A stretch of DNA of 64,000 bases from Streptomyces sp. NRRL S-118 (GTDB lineage: Bacteria; Actinomycetota; Actinomycetes; Streptomycetales; Streptomycetaceae), in assembly GCF_000716335.1 (NCBI RefSeq), contig NZ_KL591012.1, positions 75,053-139,052 on the forward strand, in the 5' to 3' direction. Shown in pieces: positions 24,857 to 32,825 of this stretch. Each line of letters starts with the position of its first letter. Positions within the stretch are counted from its first letter, which is position 1. The notes beneath the pieces were generated by a model, which made no database searches, was not told where the DNA came from, and worked only from the letters and a program-made list of their open reading frames with translations. The translations under genes and the position numbers were made by a program.

Positions 24857-26974
24857 GTGACCGCCGAGACGTCCGTGCCGTCCAGTGCGCTGCTGACCGC
24901 AGACCGTGACGGTTCCAATTACACCGCTCGGCACCTGCTCGTCCTGGAGGGCCTCGAGGCGGTTCGCAAGCGCCCCGGCATGTACATCGGGTCCACGGAC
25001 AGCCGCGGCCTGATGCACTGCCTCTGGGAGATCATCGACAACTCGGTCGACGAAGCCCTCGGCGGGTACTGCGATCACATCGAGGTGATCCTGCACGACG
25101 ACGGCTCGGTCGAGGTCCGGGACAACGGCCGCGGCATCCCGGTGGACGTCGAGCCGAAGACCGGTCTCTCCGGCGTCGAAGTGGTCATGACCAAGCTGCA
25201 CGCCGGCGGCAAGTTCGGCGGCGGGTCGTACGCCGCCTCCGGCGGTCTGCACGGCGTGGGCGCCTCGGTGGTGAACGCCCTGTCGGCCCGCCTCGACGTC
25301 GAGGTCGACCGCAGCAGCTCCACCCACGCCATCAGCTTCCGCCGCGGAGTCCCGGGCATCTTCACCGAGTCCGGCCCGGACGCCCCCTTCGACCCGGCGA
25401 ACGGCCTGCGCAAGACCAAGCGTGTGCCGAAGACCCGCACCGGCACCCGCGTGCGGTACTGGGCGGACCGCCAGATCTTCCTGAAGGACGCCAAGCTCTC
25501 CCTGGAGACGCTGCACCAGCGCGCCCGCCAGACCGCCTTCCTGGTCCCCGGCCTGACCATCGTCGTGCGGGACGAGCGCGACCTCGAGGGCGAGGGCAAG
25601 AGCGAGGAGACGTTCCGGTTCGACGGCGGCATCAGCGAGTTCTGCGAGTACCTGGCCCAGGACAAGGCCGTCTGCGACGTGCTCCGGCTCACCGGCCAGG
25701 GCACCTTCAAGGAGACGGTGCCGGTCCTCGACGAGCGCGGCCACATGACGCCCACCGAGGTCACCCGCGAGCTCGGCGTCGACGTTGCCCTGCGCTGGGG
25801 CACCGGGTACGACTCCACGGTCAAGTCCTTCGTGAACATCATCGCCACCCCCAAGGGCGGCACCCACGTCACCGGCTTCGAGCGTGCCGTCACCAAGACG
25901 GTGAACGAGGTGCTGCGCTCCACCAAGCTGCTGCGCGTCGCCGAGGACGACATCGTCAAGGACGACGCCCTGGAGGGCCTCACCGCCGTCGTGACCGTAC
26001 GGCTGGCCGAGCCGCAGTTCGAGGGCCAGACCAAGGAGGTCCTCGGCACGTCCGCGGCGAACCGCATCGTGGCCACGGTGGTCGCCAAGGAGCTCAAGGC
26101 CTTCCTGACCTCCACCAAGCGCGACGCCAAGGCGCAGGCCCGCGCCGTCCTGGAGAAGGCCGTCGCCGCGGCCCGGACACGCATCGCCGCCCGCCAGCAC
26201 AAGGAGGCGCAGCGTCGCAAGACCGCGCTGGAGTCCTCCTCCCTCCCCGCCAAGCTGGCCGACTGCCGCAGTGACGACGTGGAGCGCAGCGAGCTCTTCA
26301 TCGTCGAGGGGGACTCCGCGCTCGGTACGGCGAAGCTCGCGCGGAACAGCGAGTTCCAGGCGCTGCTGCCGATCCGCGGCAAGATCCTCAATGTCCAGAA
26401 GTCATCCGTCTCGGACATGCTGAAGAACGCCGAGTGCGGCGCGATCATCCAGGTCATAGGGGCGGGATCCGGCCGGACCTTCGACATCGACGCGGCGCGC
26501 TACGGGAAGATCGTGCTCCTCGTCGACGCCGACGTCGACGGCGCCCACATCCGCTGCCTGCTGCTGACGCTCTTCCAGCGCTACATGCGGCCGATGGTCG
26601 AGGCGGGCCGGGTCTTCGCCGCCGTACCGCCGCTGCACCGCATCGAGCTGATCCAGCCGAAGAAGGGCCAGGACAAGTACGTCTACACGTACTCGGACAA
26701 CGAGCTGCGGCAGACGCTGCTGGAGTTCCAGCGCAAGGGCGTCCGGTACAAGGACTCGATCCAGCGGTACAAGGGTCTCGGCGAGATGGACGCCGACCAG
26801 CTCGCGGAGACCACGATGGACCCCCGGCACCGCACCCTGCGCAGGATCAACATCGGTGACCTGGAGGCCTCGGAGCAGGTCTTCGACCTGCTGATGGGCA
26901 ACGAGGTGGCGCCGCGCAAGGAGTTCATCACCAGCTCCGCCGCGACGCTGGACCGTTCCCGCATCGACGCCTGA
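24857..26974 (+). CDS. parE: DNA topoisomerase IV subunit B
   Basis: A 705-residue type IIA topoisomerase ATPase subunit; with ParC it decatenates daughter chromosomes. The GHKL ATPase has EIIDNSVDEALGGYCD, DNGRGIPVD and GLHGVGASVVNAL. The Toprim domain has EGDSALGTAKLARNSEFQAL, IRGKILNVQK and the Mg2+ motif DADVDGAHIRCLLL. The GTG start is preceded by GAGGAG. Calling it ParE rather than a second GyrB rests on the nearby parC gene at 34.9-37.3 kb and the known Streptomyces order; no gyrA or recF is here. Confidence 0.93.
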   Translation: MTAETSVPSSALLTADRDGSNYTARHLLVLEGLEAVRKRPGMYIGSTDSRGLMHCLWEIIDNSVDEALGGYCDHIEVILHDDGSVEVRDNGRGIPVDVEPKTGLSGVEVVMTKLHAGGKFGGGSYAASGGLHGVGASVVNALSARLDVEVDRSSSTHAISFRRGVPGIFTESGPDAPFDPANGLRKTKRVPKTRTGTRVRYWADRQIFLKDAKLSLETLHQRARQTAFLVPGLTIVVRDERDLEGEGKSEETFRFDGGISEFCEYLAQDKAVCDVLRLTGQGTFKETVPVLDERGHMTPTEVTRELGVDVALRWGTGYDSTVKSFVNIIATPKGGTHVTGFERAVTKTVNEVLRSTKLLRVAEDDIVKDDALEGLTAVVTVRLAEPQFEGQTKEVLGTSAANRIVATVVAKELKAFLTSTKRDAKAQARAVLEKAVAAARTRIAARQHKEAQRRKTALESSSLPAKLADCRSDDVERSELFIVEGDSALGTAKLARNSEFQALLPIRGKILNVQKSSVSDMLKNAECGAIIQVIGAGSGRTFDIDAARYGKIVLLVDADVDGAHIRCLLLTLFQRYMRPMVEAGRVFAAVPPLHRIELIQPKKGQDKYVYTYSDNELRQTLLEFQRKGVRYKDSIQRYKGLGEMDADQLAETTMDPRHRTLRRINIGDLEASEQVFDLLMGNEVAPRKEFITSSAATLDRSRIDA

Positions 26975-26991
26975 TTCACCGGAGCTCCCCG

Positions 26992-27022
26992 CCGACTTCA
27001 CCTGATGGGGTGAAGAGGTCGG
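26992..27022 (+). terminator. parE terminator hairpin
   Basis: CCGACTTCACC and GGGTGAAGAGGTCGG form an imperfect stem around a short TGATG loop, 18 nt after the parE stop. The core CTTCACC/GGTGAAG is perfect. Confidence 0.6.
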
Positions 27023-27104
27023 GGACGGGAGGTCGGGATCCTTCCGGAATGCCCATCCTTGGGCACGCGGCCGAAACGGTTCGCTGACAAGGAGGGTCGA
27101 TTCC

Positions 27105-27602
27105 GTGATCCATGACCCGTGGTATGACGCGGCGGCCTCCGGCTGGGGAGAGCCGGCCGGAGCGGACGAGCCCGCCGCTGCGGGGCCGCGGCGGGCACAG
27201 CCGCCGCAGCGGCCCCCGGCCGCGACCGACATCTACCGCGAAGTGCAGCGCAGCGCCGCCTTCCAGGAGGTACGCAGCCGCTACCGGCGGTTCGTGGTGC
27301 CGGCCGCGCTCGCCTTCCTCGCCTGGTACCTGGCGTACGTCGTCGCCGCGACCGCCGCGCCCGGGCTGATGTCCCGGCCGGTGGCCGGCGCGGTCAATGT
27401 GGCGATGATCGCGGGACTCGGCCAGTTCCTCACCACCTTCGTGCTGACCTGGGCGTACGTACGTCATGCCCGGCTGCACCGGGACCGGGCGGCGCTGGAC
27501 CTGCGCTGGGCCGTGTTCGACCAGGAGCGAGGCCGGGACAGGGACCGGCGGAGCAGCCGGGAGAGGGGCCCGGAGTCGACCCGGGAGGAGGCCGGGCGGT
27601 GA
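27105..27602 (+). CDS. DUF485 small membrane protein, partner of the symporter
   Basis: A 165-residue protein with a Pro/Ala-rich N-terminus, then the DUF485 core: SAAFQEVRSRYRRFVVPAAL followed by two membrane segments (about 60-85 and 92-118) and a charged C-tail with RDRDRRSSRERG. In bacteria DUF485 genes (yjcH in E. coli) stand directly before the acetate permease gene actP. Here too the next gene, a symporter, overlaps by 4 nt (GTGA), so the two are translationally coupled. GTG start with AAGGAGG upstream. It probably assists assembly or activity of the symporter. Confidence 0.85.
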   Translation: MIHDPWYDAAASGWGEPAGADEPAAAGPRRAQPPQRPPAATDIYREVQRSAAFQEVRSRYRRFVVPAALAFLAWYLAYVVAATAAPGLMSRPVAGAVNVAMIAGLGQFLTTFVLTWAYVRHARLHRDRAALDLRWAVFDQERGRDRDRRSSRERGPESTREEAGR

Positions 27603-29194
27603 GCGGAGACCACCAGACCCTGGCGCTGCTGCTGTTCAGCACGTTCGTCGCGGTGACCCTGGCCATCACGACCTGGGCCGGCCGCAACCGGCGCGGCTCC
27701 GCCGAGGAGTTCTACGCCGGAGGACGGCTGTTCTCCCCCATGGAGAACGGTTTCGCCATCGCCGGCGACTACATGTCCGCCGCCTCCTTCCTCGGTATCT
27801 CCGGGCTCATCGCGCTCTACGGATACGACGGAATGCTCTATTCCGTGGGCTTCCTGGTGGCCTGGCTCGTCGTCCTGCTGTTCGTGGCCGAACTCGTCCG
27901 CAACTGTGGCCGGTTCACGCTCGCCGACGTCATCGCCGCGCGGATGAGGGAGCGGCCGGTGCGGATCGCGGCGGGCACGTCCTCCGTCACCGTGTCGGTG
28001 CTCTACCTCGTGGCCCAGATGGTCGGCGCGGGCAGTCTGGTCGCCCTGCTGCTGGGCGGTACGAGCGAGGCCGCGCGCTCCTGGACCGTCATCGGGGTCG
28101 GGGCGCTGATGGTCGTCTACGTATCCCTGGGCGGTATGCGCGCCACCACCTGGATTCAGATCGTCAAGGCCGTGCTGCTGATGGCGGGGACACTCGCCCT
28201 CACGGTCCTCGTCCTGCTGCGCTTCCACGGCGACGTCGACCAGCTGCTCACCACCGCGGCAGAACGCAGCGGCCACGGCTCCGACTTCCTCGCCCCCGGC
28301 CTGAAGTACGGCGCGGACTGGACCGCGCGCCTGGACTTCATCAGCCTCGGTCTCGCGCTCGTCCTCGGCACCGCCGGCCTGCCCCACATCCTGTCCCGCT
28401 TCTACACCGTGCCGACCGCCCGCGCGGCACGGCGCTCGGTCGTCTGGTCCATCGGACTCATCGGCAGCTTCTACCTCATGACGATCGTGCTCGGCTTCGG
28501 CGCGGCCGCGATCGTCGGCAGCGACGACGTGCGGGCGTCCAGCGCCGCCGGCAACACCGCCGTGCCGCTCCTCGCCCTCGACCTGGGCGGCGGAGCGGGC
28601 ACGACGGGCGGGGCGGTGCTGTTCGCCGTGGTCGCGGCGGTTGCCTTCGCGACGATCCTGGCCGTCGTCGCCGGCATCACGCTCGCCTCTTCCGCCTCGG
28701 TCGCACACGACCTGTACGCCTCGCTGCGGCGGCGCCGGCGCTCCACGGCGTACAGCGAGGTCGCGGTGGCACGCGTGGCCGCGGCCGGGATCGGCGCGGT
28801 GGCGATCGGCCTGGGCCTCCTCGCCCGGGACCTGAACGTGGCGTTCCTGGTGGGCCTCGCCTTCGCGGTCGCCGCCTCCGCCAACCTGCCGGTCCTGATC
28901 TACTCGCTCTTCTGGCGGAACTTCACCACGCGCGGCGCGGTCTGGTCGGTGTACGGAGGGCTCGTGCCGGCCGTCCTGCTGGTGGTGCTCTCCCCGGTCG
29001 TCTCCGGCAGTCCCGACTCGCTCTTCCCCGGTGTGGACTTCCAGCTCTTCCCGCTCCAGAACCCCGGAGCGGTTTCCATCCCGCTGGGCTTCCTGGCCGG
29101 CTGGCTCGGTACGGTCACCTCGCCCGAGCCGCCCGACGAGGCCGGGCACGCGGAGACGGAGGTACGGGCGCTGACGGGCGCGGGCGCGGTCTGA
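27599..29194 (+). CDS. Sodium:solute symporter (SSS family), ActP-like cation/acetate symporter
   Basis: A 531-residue inner-membrane carrier with about 13 hydrophobic helices. Family markers are GGRLFSPMENGFAIAGDYMS and ASFLGISGLIALYGYDG near the N-terminus, then VYVSLGGMRATTWIQIVKA and GTAGLPHILSRFYTVPTA, all characteristic of ActP-type members. It should import acetate or another short carboxylate with Na+. It overlaps the DUF485 gene and ends about 50 bp from the convergent citrate/C4-dicarboxylate-type two-component system, which may control it. Confidence 0.88.
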   Translation: MSGDHQTLALLLFSTFVAVTLAITTWAGRNRRGSAEEFYAGGRLFSPMENGFAIAGDYMSAASFLGISGLIALYGYDGMLYSVGFLVAWLVVLLFVAELVRNCGRFTLADVIAARMRERPVRIAAGTSSVTVSVLYLVAQMVGAGSLVALLLGGTSEAARSWTVIGVGALMVVYVSLGGMRATTWIQIVKAVLLMAGTLALTVLVLLRFHGDVDQLLTTAAERSGHGSDFLAPGLKYGADWTARLDFISLGLALVLGTAGLPHILSRFYTVPTARAARRSVVWSIGLIGSFYLMTIVLGFGAAAIVGSDDVRASSAAGNTAVPLLALDLGGGAGTTGGAVLFAVVAAVAFATILAVVAGITLASSASVAHDLYASLRRRRRSTAYSEVAVARVAAAGIGAVAIGLGLLARDLNVAFLVGLAFAVAASANLPVLIYSLFWRNFTTRGAVWSVYGGLVPAVLLVVLSPVVSGSPDSLFPGVDFQLFPLQNPGAVSIPLGFLAGWLGTVTSPEPPDEAGHAETEVRALTGAGAV

Positions 29195-29242
29195 GGCTTT
29201 CCGGGCCGCCCCTCAGGAGATCCGGGCCTCGAAGAGCGCCCC

Positions 29243-29923
29243 TCAGGAGGTGGCCCACGCGTAGCGGTGCTCCGGGCGGCCGGTCTCGCCGTACCTCAGC
29301 GACAGCCGCACCCGCCCCGCCCGCTCCAGCAGCTTCAGGTAGCGCTGCGCGGTCTGCCGGCTCACCCCCGCCCGTTCGGCGATCTCCTGTGCCGACAGCG
29401 GACCGCCGGCGGCCAGCAGCACCTGCCGTACGAGCTCCGCCGTGGTCGGGGAGTGCCCCTTGGGCAGGTCCGGCGCGCCGGAGCCGACCGACAGCGCACC
29501 GAAGATCCGGTCCACCTCGGCCTGTTCGGCCTCGCCGCCGCCGTCCAGGGTGCGGCGCAGCGCGGCGTACGCCTCCAGCTTGGGGCGCAGACCCGCGAAG
29601 TTGAACGGCTTCACCAGGTACTGCAACGCCCCGTGACGCTGGGCGGCCTGGACGGTGGCGACGTCCCGGGCCGCCGTGACCATGATCACGTCGGTCTCGT
29701 GGCCGCGCCGCCGCAGCTCCCGCACGACCGCGAGCCCGTTCCGGTCCGGCAGGTAGTGGTCGAGGAGGACCAGGTCGAGGCCGGGCAGCTCCTGCACGCG
29801 TGCCAGGGCCTCCGCCGCGGTGTGCGCGCGGGCGGCGACCTCGAATCCCGGCACCTTGGCCACGTACGCGGCGTTGATCTCCGCGACCCGGACGTCGTCG
29901 TCCACGACGAGCACGCGGATCAC
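29243..29923 (-). CDS. Response regulator of the CitB/DcuR type
   Basis: A 226-residue regulator. The receiver domain (1-120) has acidic residues DDD near position 8, the phospho-acceptor in LVLLDHYLPDRNG (about D55), MVTAARD and the lysine in YLVKPFNF. A linker leads to a C-terminal helix-turn-helix, PLSAQEIAERAGVSRQTAQR, then YLKLLERAGRVRL. This type serves sensors of citrate, malate or C4-dicarboxylates. It overlaps the kinase gene by four bases (ATGA). Confidence 0.9.
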   Translation of the reverse strand: MIRVLVVDDDVRVAEINAAYVAKVPGFEVAARAHTAAEALARVQELPGLDLVLLDHYLPDRNGLAVVRELRRRGHETDVIMVTAARDVATVQAAQRHGALQYLVKPFNFAGLRPKLEAYAALRRTLDGGGEAEQAEVDRIFGALSVGSGAPDLPKGHSPTTAELVRQVLLAAGGPLSAQEIAERAGVSRQTAQRYLKLLERAGRVRLSLRYGETGRPEHRYAWATS

Positions 29924-31635
29924 GGGACGACCTCCGCTCCGGGGACGACCTCCGCCGCCGGAGGGTCTCCCGCCGGGTCGCGCGGCGCCGGTGCGGGCTC
30001 CGTCAGGGCCTCCGGCAGCACGACGGTGAACTCGGCGCCTCCACCCGCGCCCTCCCCCACCCGCACGCTGCCGCCCTGCCGCTCCGCCAGCCGGCGCACC
30101 ATGGCCAGTCCCAGGCCCCGCTGTCCGCCGTGCGCGGGCAGGTCCTTGGTGGACCAGCCCTCCGTGAAGATCACCTCGCGTCGCTCGGCCGGCACGCCCG
30201 GCCCGGTGTCCGTGACCCGCAGCACCGCGGTACGCCCCTCGGCGCCCAGCTCGACCACCACGACGGGCTCCTCGGAGCCGGCTGCCGCGTCCAGCGCGTT
30301 GTCGACCAGGTTGCCGACGACCGTGACCACCTCGCGCGGCTCCACCAGCCGGTCCGGCAGCAGTGTGCCCGGCGCGACGCGCAGCGAGACGCCGCGCTCC
30401 GCCGCCACCGTGGCCTTGCCCACCAGCAGCGCCGCCAGCAGCGGATCGTGCACCCGCTCGGTGACCTGCTCGGCGGTCGCCCGGTGCACGCCCACCACCT
30501 CGGTGACGAACTCCACCGCCTCCTCGTGCATCTCCAGCTCCAGCAGCCCGAGGAGCGTGTGCATCCGGTTGGCGTGCTCGTGGTCCTGGGCGCGCAGCGC
30601 GTCGATCAGCCCGCGCGTCGAGTCCAGCTCGCGCCCCAGCCGCTCCAGCTCGGTCCGGTCACGCAGCGTCGCGACGGCGCCTCCGTCGTCCGTGGGCATC
30701 CGGTTGGCGATCAGTACGCGCTGTCCGCGTACGGTCACCAGGTCCTCGCCCGTGACCCGGCCGGCCAGCACGTCCGCCGTCCGCCCCTCCCCGAGCACCT
30801 CGTCCAGCGGCCGCCCGGCCGTCTCGGGCCCCACGCCCAGCAGCCGCTGCGCCTCGTCGTTCAGCAGCCGGATCCGCCCGGCCCCGTCCAGGGCGACGAC
30901 CCCTTCGCGGATGCCGTGCAGCATCGCCTCGCGCTCCGCGAGGAGCGCCGAGATGTCGGAGAAGGCGAGGTCGTGCGTACGGCGCTGGAGCCGGCGCGAG
31001 ATCAGGTACGCGGCCAGTGCTCCCGCGGCCAGCGCCCCGCCCGCGTACGCCAGCAGCCCCGGGATGGCCGCCAGCAGCCGGGCCCGGACGCTGTCGTACT
31101 CGATGCCGACCGACACCGCGCCGACGATGTCGCCGGCCGCCGCGCGCAGCGGCACCTTGCCGCGGGCGGAGCGGCCGAGCGTGCCGCTGTCGATCTCCAT
31201 GACGTCCCGGCCCGCGAGGGCGTCGCTGGGATCGGTGGACACTACCTGGCCGATCTTGCGCGGATCGGTGTGCGACCAGCGCACTCCACGGGTGTCCATG
31301 ATCACCACGTACTCGGCGCCGGTGGCCGTCCTGATCCGCTCGGCCTCCGCCTGGACGGGCCCGTCGGCGCTGGGCGGCGTGGCCAGCAGCTCGCCGGCGA
31401 CCTCGGGGGAGGCCGTGGCCTCGGCGATGGCCAGGGCCCGCCGCATGGCCTGGTCGTCGAGCTGCTCGCTCAGCGGTGCCAGGAACAGTCCCGTGGCGAG
31501 GACGGTGACCCCGGTCGCGATGGCCAGCTGCATCAGCAGGACCTGCGAGAACACCCGCTGCGGCCAGCCGAACCGCCTCCGCCGCGCCGGTGCGCGCACG
31601 GCGGGGGAGGGGGCGGGGACCGGTGCGGGGCTCAT
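29920..31635 (-). CDS. Sensor histidine kinase of the CitA/DcuS type
   Basis: A 571-residue kinase. Membrane segment 1 (about 28-50) is followed by an extracytoplasmic PAS-like sensor (about 55-180) with TGAEYVVIMDTRGVRWSHTD, then membrane segment 2, and a cytosolic PAS domain (MLHGIREGVVALDGAGRIRL). The phosphorylated His lies in RAQDHEHANRMHTLLGLLEL. The ATPase has VVGNLVDNALDAA, DTGPGVP and GQRGLGLAMVRRLAE. This is the carboxylate-sensor class, which fits the adjacent DUF485/symporter genes. ATG 31635 is chosen because it leads into the first membrane helix; its ribosome site is weak. Confidence 0.9.
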   Translation of the reverse strand: MSPAPVPAPSPAVRAPARRRRFGWPQRVFSQVLLMQLAIATGVTVLATGLFLAPLSEQLDDQAMRRALAIAEATASPEVAGELLATPPSADGPVQAEAERIRTATGAEYVVIMDTRGVRWSHTDPRKIGQVVSTDPSDALAGRDVMEIDSGTLGRSARGKVPLRAAAGDIVGAVSVGIEYDSVRARLLAAIPGLLAYAGGALAAGALAAYLISRRLQRRTHDLAFSDISALLAEREAMLHGIREGVVALDGAGRIRLLNDEAQRLLGVGPETAGRPLDEVLGEGRTADVLAGRVTGEDLVTVRGQRVLIANRMPTDDGGAVATLRDRTELERLGRELDSTRGLIDALRAQDHEHANRMHTLLGLLELEMHEEAVEFVTEVVGVHRATAEQVTERVHDPLLAALLVGKATVAAERGVSLRVAPGTLLPDRLVEPREVVTVVGNLVDNALDAAAGSEEPVVVVELGAEGRTAVLRVTDTGPGVPAERREVIFTEGWSTKDLPAHGGQRGLGLAMVRRLAERQGGSVRVGEGAGGGAEFTVVLPEALTEPAPAPRDPAGDPPAAEVVPGAEVVP

Positions 31636-31772
31636 CCCAGGAACCGTAAACGGCCGAGCCCCCTCGGGGAAATGCCGGACATCACGCCGGCTCCCCGCGC
31701 TGATCACCACGCCTATCCTGGGTAGCCGTGATCCGGAGCCGTCGACCGGAAGCCCCAGCGGAAAGGTGTCCC

Positions 31773-32825
31773 TTGAGCAGCGTGCAGCAGATCCCCGTCG
31801 TGGTCCTCTCGGGCTTCCTCGGGTCGGGGAAGACGACCCTGCTGAACCATCTGCTGCGCAGCGCCCGGGGCACCCGCATCGGCGTCATGGTCAACGACTT
31901 CGGCTCGATCGAGATCGACGCCATGACGGTCGCCGGCCAGGTCGGCTCCACCGTCTCCCTCGGCAACGGCTGCCTGTGCTGCGCGGTCGACGCCAGTGAG
32001 CTCGACACCTACCTGGAGGCCCTCACCCGGCCCTCCGCCCACCTCGACGTCATCGTCATCGAGGCGAGCGGCCTCGCCGAGCCGCAGGAGCTGGTGCGGA
32101 TGGTCCTCGCCAGCGACAACGAGCGGATCGTGTACGGCGGACTGGTCCAGGTCGTCGACGCGGCCGAGTTCGACGCCACGCGCGCCCGGCACCCCGAGAC
32201 CGACCGCCACCTCGCCATCGCCGACCTCGTCGTCGTCAACAAGGCCGACCGGGTGGATCCGGAGGAGCTGCGCCGCGTGCACACCGTCGTCGCCGGCCTG
32301 GCGGACCGGGCCGCCGTGATCGACGCCGCGTACGGCCGGGTCGATCCGGAGCTGCTCTTCGACCGGGCCGCGCGACGGGACGACGACGGGATCGAGGGAC
32401 AGCTCTCCTTCGACGACCTGCGGGAGGACGAGCACCACGCCCACCCGCACGCGGAGTACGAGACGCTCTCCTTCACCGCCGGGGACCCCTTGCACCCGCG
32501 CCGCCTGCTGGACTTCCTCGACTCGCGCGCGGAGGGCCTGTACCGGATCAAGGGCTTCGTTGACTTCGGCGACGCCGACCCCGCCAACCGGTACGCGGTC
32601 CACGCGGTCGGCCGCTTCCTGCGCTTCCACCCCGAGCCCTGGCCGGCCGACGAGCAGCGCCTCACCCAGCTGGTGCTCATCGGCTCGGGCATCGAGCCCG
32701 ACGCCCTGCGCACCTCCCTGGACGGCTGCCGGGTGACCGGCCCGCACGACGCCCCGGAGGAGCACAGCATGTGGGGCGTCCTGCGCTTCGTCCCCGACAA
32801 GGGCGAGCCCGACGAGGTTCCCTAG
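31773..32825 (+). CDS. COG0523 (CobW/ZNG1-type) GTPase, probable metal chaperone
   Basis: A 350-residue G3E GTPase. Walker A GFLGSGKT (14-21), the metal-binding CxCC motif in GNGCLCC (about 65-70), EASGLAEPQEL and the base-recognition motif VVNKADR are present. A His-rich EDEHHAHPHAEYE segment lies before the C-terminal CobW domain (GLYRIKGFVDFGD onward). Members deliver Zn2+ or other metals to client enzymes; which metal is not evident and no Zur box is seen. TTG 31773 with GAAAGG 6 nt upstream fits the family N-terminus. A GTG at 31728, 8 nt after a TATCCT -10, would give 15 more residues from a leaderless message. Confidence 0.85.
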   Translation: MSSVQQIPVVVLSGFLGSGKTTLLNHLLRSARGTRIGVMVNDFGSIEIDAMTVAGQVGSTVSLGNGCLCCAVDASELDTYLEALTRPSAHLDVIVIEASGLAEPQELVRMVLASDNERIVYGGLVQVVDAAEFDATRARHPETDRHLAIADLVVVNKADRVDPEELRRVHTVVAGLADRAAVIDAAYGRVDPELLFDRAARRDDDGIEGQLSFDDLREDEHHAHPHAEYETLSFTAGDPLHPRRLLDFLDSRAEGLYRIKGFVDFGDADPANRYAVHAVGRFLRFHPEPWPADEQRLTQLVLIGSGIEPDALRTSLDGCRVTGPHDAPEEHSMWGVLRFVPDKGEPDEVP

